Assembly: GCF_002775205.1 (NCBI RefSeq)
Contig: NC_036444.1
Span: 4,816,501 to 4,880,500, forward strand
Direction of reading: 5' to 3'
DNA from: Xiphophorus maculatus
Taxonomy: Eukaryota > Chordata > Actinopteri > Cyprinodontiformes > Poeciliidae
DNA: 64,000 nucleotides
In this document: positions 45,001 through 57,000 of the stretch, one piece after another
Position numbering within the stretch: the first letter of the stretch is position 1
Layout of the letters: the number at the start of each line of letters is the position of its first letter
Notes under the pieces: generated by a model
The model's input: the letters and a program-made list of their open reading frames with translations, nothing else
Database searches by the model: none
What the model was told of the DNA's origin: nothing
Position numbers and translations under genes: made by a program

Positions 45001-48000
45001 GAGAAAGAACTTACCGTTACATGAAAACCTTTTAGCCCCTGTTATCAGTGGCTATGCTAACTAGCCTTAGCATTCACAACAGGATCCGTTGACAGGGAAA
45101 AGCTGTAGCGTAGCAAAGAGTGAGGGAGCGGCCTGCACACTGGTAGGCCTGTCACAATAACAAAATTTACTGGGAAAAAATTGTCCCATAAGTTATTGTG
45201 ATACACAATCATATTTTCAAGTAATACAGTAGTAATGGCATAATAATGCAAGAACACATTCTCAAAGATCAATAAACTTAAATTGTAGTGAACATTTAAC
45301 ATTGGAACTGGAAGACATTTTAAATTATCACAAATAAATAAACAAATCAACAGAAACAACAAATAAAACTAATAATAAAGTCTCTGTAAACAAAATTGTC
45401 CTTTAAAAAAGGGTTAGTTGAAACCAAAGTGACAGACTGAAGACTTTTGCCGTCCAGTTTTTGGTAGAAAAAGAGAAAAAACAATAAATTTAAATGGAAA
45501 TTATTTTGTTTGTTGAAATTAAGTTTGTTTTAATTTATCTAACGATTAGTTGCTTATTGCAACAGGCCTACACACAGGTATGATTGACAGCACTAAGATC
45601 CACCTCCTGGTTTCTCTACTGCCGCGATATAGTGACAGGTTCAACAAATATGTAAAAACCATATTTTTAATAAGAGTAGCATACTGCAGCTTTAAGTAGA
45701 AATTCAACAACTGACTGCAGTAAACATGTGAAACATCCCTTATAGTGGGTCAGCTTCCTGTTACCGTGCAACCAGGCAGTGAAACTGGAAAGCTGAGCGC
45801 TTTGAGAGAATAATTGGCTTAAAGGAAATGAAATGTTCAAAGAGCCGTAAACACGTCGGTAATCTGCTTATTGGAGTGAATGGAGGAGAATGTGGCGCTG
45901 CAGAGTGACGATCCTATTAGTGTGGATAAGGCGCTGCTGAGAGTCAGACAGCAGGTGAGGATGAGGAGGAGATAAAGAGGAGTCTCATCAGGAGGTCAGG
46001 ATGCTATTCCATCACCAGAGAGCTTAAATTAAAACAGAACCAGGAAAGAATTTTTTACTTTTTACGTTTTTATTCAAACCACGCTGTTCAGCGTTTAGGT
46101 GGTTAACAAAACCGGTTCGTATCCAGCTCATCTTTTCTTCCTCCTGGGATCCAGACTGTTCTCTAAGTTTAAAGTCTTACTGAACAGTTGTCCAGGATTT
46201 CCAGAAGCTTTTCAGAGTTTTACTTTCTTCTCAGGTTGTGTAGTAACTAGTTACATTTACGTGAGTAACTTTTTTTAAAAAATGTACTTTTAGGAGTATT
46301 TTTACTACTCTGCCCTTTTTTGCTTTTACTTCAATAATTTTTTTATGAAGTATCTCTACTACTACTTGAGTAAAATTTCTGGATTTTCTACCCACTGAAT
46401 GAAAAGCAAACATGTTTTAACCAAAAATCCACACCTACAGTTTTTGTTAAAGTTTAGTAAGTTTTATATTTAAAAAAAAAAAACAGATTTGGAAAATGTT
46501 TCTTTTGCCTGATATTATTTTTTAACTATATGAATTATTGTCATTTTAGACCTGAAAATGCCCAAATTTCCTCTTAACATTATATTTTTGTTAATTATTA
46601 AATGATTGATAATTCAATCAGTCACTCTGTATTTCAGTAGACTTTTTACCAAATACCTTTTCACTCTTACTTGGGTAATTTCTTGGACGGCTACTTTTTA
46701 CTTTTTTACTTACTTTTACTTGAGTAAAAACATGCTGAAGTATAATTTTTGAATACTCTGCTTGTACCTTTTTTTCCACCCAATTTGTTGCATCAGCATT
46801 TTTCAGATCTTGAGCAGATTTCTGATTTTGGATTTCCAGCTTTGAAGTTGAACAGTTTCTATGATTCTGAACTCATTCCTGATTCCTGACTCTATTCAAA
46901 GTGATCTGGATCAGTAGTTCTCCAGGCTTTCTGACTGTCTTTCACAGTTTGACATTTAACAGTTTTCCAACTCTTACCAGATTTCTAATTTGGAACAAGT
47001 TTCTAAATCTAAACAGATTCCTGAATCGGAACAGATGAGACTAAATTTCTTGTTTCTGACTTTCTCTGTTGACCTCATGGGATGGGAACCTGGATATTCA
47101 TGAAGGGGGTGAGTTGATTTTTACTGGCTGCTTTAAGAGAATCTGTCTGCTGGAAATGACTGAACTTAGATTTTTTTTGTGCTGCGGGCAAAATATTGAC
47201 TGCTCAAGCATCTGCACATAACCTTAAGGGTGTTTTCACCCCTGATAGACTTGGTGTAATCGGTGGAGAAAGATTTCAGCACTTGTTACATTTTCAGCTG
47301 CTGTTCATAATGTACCGTGTCAAACAATCCAAACTGATAGAAAGACATGTTCCCCTCCTCGCCTGTGGTGGCGCTGCATCAAGAACCACTGAAGGAAAGA
47401 ACACAAAAACCTCCAAGACACTGAGCGCAACTTCCTTCTTCACGAAATAGAAACAAAAACGGAGTTGCTTCAGATTTTAGCGATTGTAGGATTTCTCTTT
47501 TGTCTTGGATAAAACAACACAAGTCATTTCTCCTGCTTCCGCTAAACTCTCGCGTTTGTTTTGGTTGTATTTACCCACAATGCCCTGCTTTTGCTTTTGG
47601 AACAGTGTCTAGTTCATTTGGCATTCACATATGTATTAAAACCATGTTACAGTTCACTTCAACCAACCAAGATTGAGGTTTGTAGGCCGAGCGAAGTTAG
47701 CTTTTTTGGTTTAATTTTAGAGGGAGCTACTTTTCAGCGTTGGACTGAGAAGTTGCTCAGCAGATGCTCAGTACCACCAGGTGTTTGCTAATTGCTGGTG
47801 GCTAGTCTGAAGGACCTGACTGGGGGAATCACTGGGGAAGGGGCTCTGTGAGGCAGATGCTTACAATGAAACAAGACAAAACTTTAAAATATTGAGTTAA
47901 TTTGTTACTAGTTATCAAATTAAGTTTATACATGTAAATATATTAAGCATAACAAATCTTAATTCAATAACATGTAACAAATTATCTTTTTTTTAAAAGT

Positions 48001-51000
48001 TGGAGCTCCATTCTCTTTTTTTCAGTGTAGGAAGGTGAGCTGTGAGGTGGAGCTTCGTCCTCAAAGGCAGGGCTAGGCCGCCCCAGGCATTTTGGTTGTC
48101 ATGGAAATGAAAGGGTTTCTCAAACATGAATGAATGAATTAAAGCAACACTCCAGGCATTATTTTGATGAGGGAATAACATGATAACATGATCTAAAGCT
48201 CAATAAAGCCAATTTTACATAATACTGCTCCTTCAAAATCTGAGATTTTATTCTTAAATCGTATTGCCGAGCCCTAATTAAGATGAAACTCGGAGGAGCG
48301 TTTCGATGCTCTGGAGCAGAAGTTACAGCATCGGTGGCGTAATCCTCGTACCACTTGAGAGCATTAGGCTCCTTTTCACACCTGGCTGGATCAAGACAGA
48401 GGGAGTGAAATTTTCTCCTTTTCAATGGTCTCCTTCCTGCTGCGCCTCATCCTGCCCGTCACTCTGGATCCAACAGATGCTGCTGCAGGCAGGCAGGCAG
48501 TTGGCAGCTTGAGCCGGGTCACCGCCGGCAGTCCTCCCTCCTCAGAGAGTCTGATGGTGGGCCGGACTTCCTGCTGAGCCTGACGGGTGTCTGTCATCTT
48601 TCACAAACATGTGAACGTTTGACACGGAGCGTCTTTAGCTTTTATGCAAAAGCTGCAACTGACTGATGGATCTGACGTAAATTACTGTTAAAAAAATCCA
48701 GGTAATACACTGCAAAAACACAGAATCTTACAAAGTATCTTCATTTTTTAGTCTAGTTTCGAGTGGTAATACCTTAGTACACTTATTAGTTTTCAGCAAG
48801 ATATAGGAGATTGTTTTAGTCAATAATTCCTTAATAATGATAAGGAATTGTTTCATTTATAACCAGAAAAGTTAGATAATCTGACAGTTGAACTGTGAAC
48901 TTTTTCATCAACATTAAGGAATTCTTGACTAAAAGAAGCTCCTATATCTTTCTGAAAACTTTTTTATTATTATTATTTGAATATTAAAAAATATACAAAG
49001 TACTAGTTCCACTGGCAGATTGTTTCACGTGTAGCAGGAAAATGTCTTGTTAAAAGTGAAATAATCTGCCAGTAGAACTAGTACTTTTTAAAATTAATAT
49101 TAAAACAAATAGTGACAAAAGAAGCTCTTAATTCTTGCTGAAAAGTTACTTGTAAGATAATTTTGTTTTATTACAAGTGTACTAAGATATTACCACTAGG
49201 AACCAGACTAAAAATAATTTGTGTTTTTCCAATGTAACTTTTCAGCAAGATTTGGGGGCATATTTTAGTCAATAATTTCTTAATATTGATGAAAAAGTTC
49301 AAATTTTATAAGCAGATGTTTTACTTAGAATGGCTTCCGGCAAAATATGACTTAGGCTATTGTTTTAGGAAGGCAAAGATACAGTAAATAAAATGGTGTA
49401 TTGACATTGTAGTGAAATAATCTTCCAAATGAAATGATACTTTTTCATCACTATTAAGGAATTATTTACCTAAAACAAGCTCCTATTTCTTGCTGAAAGT
49501 TACTTATAAATTAGTTTTTTTTTCTTACTTTAAATGCACCAGAAACTAAACCAATAATACTTGATGAAATTTTGTGTTTTTGCTGTGACTGCTGTGTTTA
49601 AAAACCATAAAACCCGTAGAACTGATCCAGAATTGTTTGGAAGGAAAACATGCTGAATCAGGAGATTTATCCGCCTAACGTGTCACCATCGGTAATAATT
49701 ACAGCAAACAGAAATGCCCACTTTAACGGAAGATAACCTGTGAGGTTGTAATGTAGGTGCATTGAGGGTTTTGTGTTTGGGTCTCAGGTGGAGACACAGA
49801 CTGATGCCGGGTTCGGTTAGCACCTGCTAATGAAATCTCCACCCGCTGCCTCGCCTGGCCTGTCCAGCCTCAGCAGTCGCTCTGCGTCGGGCCGCCATCA
49901 CAGGACAAAACAAACCTCAATTGACCTTCCTGCAGGCAACCGCAGGCTGCACCCGTTTTAGCCGAAGATCAGCACGTAGGAAATAAATGGCTAAAAATAT
50001 CAGCAGACTATAGTGTTTGGATTGTTTGATTTGCTGCAGCAGCATGAAAGGAAGAAAGTAACAAACTGTCAGAGATTGTAATTAAATTAGGAATAAAGGG
50101 TTTTTGGATTTTCCAGAGGTGACAGAAAATAAACCTTATGTGGTTTATTCTGAAAACACTGGATGGGTAAGGATTAAATATTTAGGCTACAAATTAAATA
50201 TTTAGCTAGCTCAGAGCTAAATATTTAGTTTGGAGCTACATATTTAGCTGGCTAGCTCAGAGCTAAATGCTTAGTTTGGAGACACATATTTAGCTCCTAA
50301 CTAAATATTCATTTAGTTTGAAGCTAAATAAATATTTAGCTCCACTAAATATTTAGTTAGCTCTATTTAGATAGAACTAACTAAATATTTAGATAACTCA
50401 GAACTAAATATTTACTGTAGTTTGGAGCTAAATATTTAGCTTGTTCACTAAAGCTAAATAGTGAACAAGCTTGTTCATATTTTGCACTCAATATTAGCAC
50501 AATATTCAGCGCTAAATATTCAGCACTGAATATTTGCACTGAATATTTAGTTTGAAACTAAATATTTAGCTTGTTAACTAAAAATTAAGTTTGGAGCTAA
50601 TTATTTGGTTAATTCAAACTGAACATTTAGTTTATAAGCTAAATATTTATTATGGAGCCAAATGTTTAGTTTACAAACTAAACATTTAGGTGGCTAACTA
50701 AATATTCAACTTCAAACTAAATATTTAGTTTGGAGATTAATATTTAGTGTGTTAATTAAAATTTAGCTTGCTAGCTAAACGTTTAGTTTGCCAAAGAAAC
50801 TTGCCAACAGAAAAGTTTGGTTTGATTAAACTTCTGTCAAGAATAAATTTATAGTTAAACTGTTTGTTTCTTTTCTACGTTCCTTTGGATTCACCCAGTT
50901 TGTAAGTTTAAGATTCTGAATTTGTTTTTTTCTCCTGTTATTTTGCGTGTTGTTGTGGATTTAGTGTGTAGAAATTGTTGGGATTTAGATTTAATAGAAC

Positions 51001-54000
51001 ATCATTAAAAACTATCGACAAGTTTGATCCTGATATCTTTAAAAAATTCTGTTTATCTTGAGATTTGTACCTTCTGGATGTACTGAGCAGAAAACAATAA
51101 CTTAGATCGCATTTTAATTGAAAGTACAGTTTTATTTGAGATCATAAAGGAGTTTGTGGTTTCTCATTTGTGTCAGCTTTATTTTACTTTGTAACTAAAT
51201 GTAAGTATATTTAGGATAACAAAACTGTGCAGTTCATTTGGTAAAAGTAGACCAGAATCCAAAAAACACAAATTATTAACATCCTTATTTCTGCTTTGCA
51301 GTGTGTTTTAATAAAATGTATTTGGATTTTTAGGAAATTAAAAGGAAACTGTATGCTCTGTTGATGTTTACCAAAACACGCAGCAGTTTTCAGGTTTATT
51401 AACTAATCAGTGCTGATGAAGGGAAAATTAGTTGACAGATTGATCAGCGATCAGAAACTTTTCTGTTTTATAAAAATTGTTTCAAACGTTTTTGTTGTTC
51501 TTTCGCCTACCTACGGGACATTAAATTAATTTAATTTCTCCATTTATTGCAGCCGTCTGACAGTTTCAGTTATTCCTCTGGAAGTTTCCCTTAGCTTGAA
51601 ATGCACAGTACATCTTTCAGTGCTTCTGCTGACACAAGGAAAGATTTCGGATCGACTATTTGTTTTATCATTTTCTGCTCCTTTCTGCTCGTCTCACAGT
51701 TTCTAAAAATCGTTTCCTTCTTTCTAAATGTGTTTCAGATGTAGGTGATTTCTTTGTGTCCTTCACAGTCGTGCTCACACAGATTGATTAGGGGACATTA
51801 ACAAACACGATTAGCAACACATTTCCATTCAGCACAATGGTGATGGGATAACCGTCCTTGAATGTGGCTCTTTAGTCGAGAATTAAATCCCACTGGGCTG
51901 AATTAAAGCTCACATTACTGCAAAGCAGTTTGTCTGTCGCAGCCAAAGCTGTTTAAACTAATTAACCATGAATTCACTTCAAAGCGGGACTTTATTGAAC
52001 GAGCCGCGTTTCTCTGTCTGTCTGACACAAAGGCTGAAGCTGGAAAACGTCTTAACGGAGAAGATCGGTTCAAAGCTGAATGCAGCGGGGAGAAAAAGGC
52101 AACATTCCTGCAGCGCAGAGACGAATATTCCCATGAAGATCTGAGGAATACAAAAACTAATCTACATCTTTCAGGCAGTTTATTTACTGGTTTATTGATT
52201 TAAAAATCATTTAGCGGAATTAAAACCATTTTATTTGATTGACTTAATTGCTTTAACTATCATAAGAAGCTACACATCTGCGGTCTATCGTTCTCAAAGC
52301 TGCATCTGTAGTTGTTTTAATTTGAAGGGCATATATTATAATTTTTTACTCTTTCTTCATTCAATTCTGTTTAACATCATAGCTCACTTTAATTATATTT
52401 ACCTTCTTGACAAAATGATTTGATAACGTTAAGAAAAAGAGAGAAATCAGCTGAACAGATGAAAGTGAAGCTAATAGCAATCACGAAGTGTACAGCTTGA
52501 ATTTGGTTAAATAAAGTAAAGATTTTATCAGTGAAGAGTGTCAGGAGAGTTGTAGCTCGGAGACCTAACCATCCGGCATCTAGCTCAGTGATTAAAAAGC
52601 TCTCTGTGGTGAGACCAGTCTGCGTGTAATTTACTACGGTGTTTATAAGGACAAAAATTAAACGTATTGCAGCATTCACATAGGTGTTATGATTTCTGCT
52701 CCAGTTCTGACCTCCATTTTTACCTTGATGTGCCTTTCAAGAGCCAACATTCACTGCTTGGTAAAAATAATTGTTTATGCACATGAATCTTATAGGCAGT
52801 CCCTCCAGATTTTTTTCTTTCTTTTTTTTTAATCAAAATCACTGATTTTGTGGTGCTACTTTAGAAATATTTGTAAGGCTCTTCTAAAATTACATTATGG
52901 AGGTCAGAACTGGAGCACATAGATCTACCTGAATGCTTCAAGTTGGTTTTTGAATGAAAAATTTTGTACGGGGTACAAAATAATTTTACCCCTCTCTCAT
53001 GGAGAATTTGCACTTATATATGATGGTAAATGTGACTTTCTTTGAAAATAATGCAGGAATCTGCTGATTTTTGCGTGAATTTCAACAATTGTGGAATCAC
53101 AAAAAACTGGAGGGACTGTCTAAATAATTCAAATTGTGGTAAAACAGAGGATTAAACTTGTCAAACAGGATGCCTTTTAGTTTTTTAGGTGACACTGGCT
53201 TCTTGATTGTGAATCTGTTGACCTAACTTCTGCTGCTGGGCGCCCCCTGCTGCCCTGGAGGCCTTTAGCAGCTTCTTAATTTGTGTTTCTGCTCAGCTTA
53301 TCTTAAAAACAGCAACACCAATTATGCTGCCATTTTACTCTCTGTATGTCTATCAGATATATAGTGTAACAGGTGTGTGTTTTAGCTGTCGTTCAGGTGT
53401 GTGTGCTTGTGTTACAGGTGTGTGTTTTAGTTGACATTCAGGTGTGTGTGGTTGTGTTTCAGACGGCACTCCACTGGGCAGCAAAGCAAGGCCGTCAGGA
53501 GGCCGTGGACATGATGGTTCACTCTGGAGCCGATGTCAACGTCCGATCGGTGAGAATGTGTGAACAGGTGGGATGGATGGATGGACGGACGGATGGATGG
53601 ATGGACGGGGGTCAATGGATGAATAAATTAAATCCTGAAGGATTTAATACAGGATCTGCTGGATCTCACTCCTCTTCCTCCTCCGCTCCTCTTCCTCTGC
53701 TGATGAAGATGTGCCTGTAGGAGATAACGTTTTCTCTCGGCAGATTAAACCATAGCAGACAAGTCACTTATTGGCTCCATAACTACATAATTAACTTTCT
53801 GTCTCTGATCGTTGAGGCTGTAATGGCTCTGATCGAAATAGCCTCTGTTGGAGTCACAGATAAATCAAAAATCAATAATCCAGAAAACAGCAAGAAGACG
53901 AGAAAAACTTTTGGGATTCACTGGAGGGTTTCAACAGGATGGATTTTCCTGGTCTGTATTCATCCGAAGAGTCGCCTGAATGTGGGGAAAAAAAGAGAAC

Positions 54001-57000
54001 AAATCCGGAAAAACTAATGGATTTAGTTGAAAATAATAAAGAAAAGCTCTGAGATTTCCTTTGATTCATTACTGAGAAGAATTAACGATGGATGGATTAA
54101 TGGATGGATGGAAATGAAAGTTTGATATTTCTTATTTCAATTGTCTTCTCTTTCTCTCCGCTGATCTGACAGCATGTGAGTTTCTGATCTTTTTCATTTC
54201 TTAAATCTCAGATCCGTGTTGAAAATGAAACGTATTTTAAATGATCAGAGCCAAAACATTTCCTGATGTTTTCTGATTCTCCGTTTCTCTCCACTCCTCG
54301 CTGAAGGGGGTGAGTCATCTTCCAGTGTCTCCTTACATTTATAAAAACTAAATTTGTGTTTTAGGTGTCAGAAGGTAGAGACTGTTCATTTGGATTTAAC
54401 ACAATTAATAGACATGTGGGTATTTGGAATGCAAATCAGTAGCTGCGTTTCCATTGATTGTATAACAGCGAAAGCTGGAATTATAGAAATAAATTTGCTC
54501 AATGGAAACACTTCAATTTCAACTCATTTTTCAATAAGGATAAGGTGGTTTTGTCGGTGTAATCAAAATTACTGTATTTTACAAAATTGCAATGGAAACA
54601 CTTTTTGCATCGCCTGAGTCATGTGATCAACAATCGGATGTTGCTACTGGTGGAAACTATAAAGAGGACGACAGGATGTGGTCAGATGATGATGGCGCAC
54701 CATCATCATGTTTTTAATGACTTATCGCCTGAACAAACTTATTCACGTTTCTTATTTAATGGCAGCATCACATTTGCAAAATTGTGGGGATTTTTTTTTT
54801 TACATTTTTTGGGCACATTTATAATGGAGACGAAGCTACTGACATTTTGTGCAGCCAAAGTCTGAAGCTGATTTTTACTCAACAAATTCACCAACTTTCT
54901 TTTAAGTAAAAGCCTGAAACAAAGTCTTGTGATCTTCTAGTATTTGTGCTTTAGTTCTCTTTATTGTGTCTTTTCTCATCCTTTCTTGGGTTCATTATTA
55001 CTGTTTAGGTTAGCTATATTTAGTTTTTATCTGAATCCATTATTGTTTAAAAATTGTTGCCATATTAGTCCATTCCTTTGTGTTTTGTTTCTTAGTTTAT
55101 TCTTGTTTGTTCTTTCTGCAGTGGAATTTAGTTGCCTTAGATCAGTGTTGGCCTTCTTCTCTTGATCGACAAAGTTCTTCATAAAAATAAATACCTCCGC
55201 CACATTGTTTAAAATATATGGGATTTTCATCCAACACAGACTGAATGACTTTGTTCACTTCCTCTGCTGCTGTTACTGAAACTACAATTTTAAAATAGCG
55301 CAGAAAATCAACGCCATCGTTCACAACTTCTTTTCACCGATTCAAATTCAACTGGAGAAATCCAGCTCAATGGGAGAAATCCCAGACAGAGCACTGAAGG
55401 GAGATGAGAATCAACTGGAGGGCAATGGCCAGGCTAGCCTCTCAGCTAGCCTACTGACGATCTGCTGCAGAATCCAACAAATTTCTGATTGTTTTTGCAA
55501 AAAATCTGAGATTTAATGTTGTTGGATGGAGAACAGATCAGACCAGTTTGTGCTCCAGGTGGATGTTTCCTTTTCGGCTCGCCGTCTGGCCTTGATGTGG
55601 CTCCCAGAACCCCCTGCTGCTGTGGCCTTTAGAGCTGATATTAGACTCAAAGAGTGTCTGAAAACATGAAAGCAGCTCAACGTTTGAGGGAAATGTCAGA
55701 TATTTACGTCTTCATGCTGCCTGTCTTCCTTTGACATCCAGACCCTTGAAAGTGGCATCTAACAGTCGGCCTTCTGTAGCAGCTGTTCGTCCGGGAAAAC
55801 AAAATCCGTGTTTTAAAAGGCGAAAATGACTCTGTATCCTCTGATCCGGAGTCGGCTGGTTGTCTCGCTGCACTGAAGATCTCTGGGACAGAAGGAATAG
55901 TGTGACAGTGAGGAGGAGTCTTTGTGTTTCCACATCAAACGTCCTCCAGGGCCAAGGCTGTGATGAGAGTTTATCGTGTAATCTACAGACTCGTCTTCCT
56001 AATGAACGCAGACTTCCACCTCTGCTTTGAGTCTTCTGTCACCGGAGTCGGGTTTAAACGGCTTTCTGACAGCGAGGAGAGCGTCTGCTCGTCTCAGACG
56101 CTGACAGCAGCTCCAGGTGATGAGCAGCAGGCCGTCAAAAACTACAAACGACTCGCGTTTAACACGATACCGGCTCTGAGTCGACCAGTTTCTGACAGCA
56201 GCGAAGGAAACAAATGGACACAAAGAACAGGAAGTGATCAAATCTGAATCCTGCAAAGTAAAATAACTTCCAGTTGTTTACACTTTATTTAAATATATTG
56301 GTTTATTCATACTTTCTTTAAATCTGCCAATCATTTTGTTGCTATCCATTTATTTAGTTTCTTTATTTTGCATGTCTTTGCAGATAGGGCTGGAAAAAAC
56401 GATTATTTTAGTTATCGATTAATCTGTCAATATACACATCCTGCAGATTAACAGATGCAAACAAACAAATAATTAATTTTTGAGTAAGACAAACATTCAG
56501 AGCAATTGTTGTGCAAAAACAATATTTTATCAAGTGTTTTATTGTTTAGTTTCTAGTGTAAATATCTTAGTTCACTTAAAATAAGACAAAACTAACTTAC
56601 AAGCAACTTTTCTGCAAAGTATAAGAGTTTGTTTTGTCAATAATTTCTTAATATTAGTAATAAAAAAGTGCTAGTTCTACTGGCAAATTATTCCACATAT
56701 AAAAGACATTTTCCCATAAGTGAAACAATCTGCCGGTAAAACTAATACTTTGTATATTTGTTAATATTCAAGATTTATTGTCTTAAAACAAGCTCATATT
56801 TCTTGCTAAAAAGTTACTTGTAATTTAGTTTTATTTCAGGAGTACTAATATATTCGCACTAGAAAAAATACTTGGTAAGATTTTGTGTTTCTGCAGTTCT
56901 GCTAAGAAAATACTTGTAACATGTAAAGCTCAGCTGTTTCTGCTTGACTTCACATCAATACAGTGTAGAGCTGATCTGTTGGTTTATTTTTTGGGATAAC

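Larger units (their letters stand above)
44707..47105 (+). other. sowah intron between DFVT and G micro-exons
   Basis: Holds a large family F foldback with a nested element (44764-45695), a repeat-poor block (45740-46010), a family C copy (46236-46770) and GATTC-rich degenerate repeats (46800-47040). Confidence 0.65.
47109..50898 (+). other. sowah intron between G and F micro-exons
   Basis: Holds family E (47228-47710), a GC-balanced block (48290-48600), a cluster of family B copies (48708-49586), a repeat-poor block (49670-50000) and the AAATATTTAG array (50180-50770). Confidence 0.65.
50902..53462 (+). other. sowah intron before ankyrin repeat 1 exon
   Basis: Holds a repeat-poor block (51760-52160), interleaved inverted repeats (52698-53122) and a duplicated acceptor region (53365-53462). 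Confidence 0.65.

Noticed and set aside
49767..49772. GGTTTT as a single 6-nt Gly-Phe micro-exon
   Set aside because: It has no pyrimidine tract and the donor GTGTTT is poor, whereas the separate GGG and TTT sites have strong donors. Kept as the main competing model.
55142..55324. 60-codon minus-strand open frame
   Set aside because: No recognisable family, short, and adjacent to dispersed repeats; not supported as a gene.
55924..56247. 107-codon plus-strand open frame
   Set aside because: The complementary strand is open over the same span and no motif or splice context supports it.
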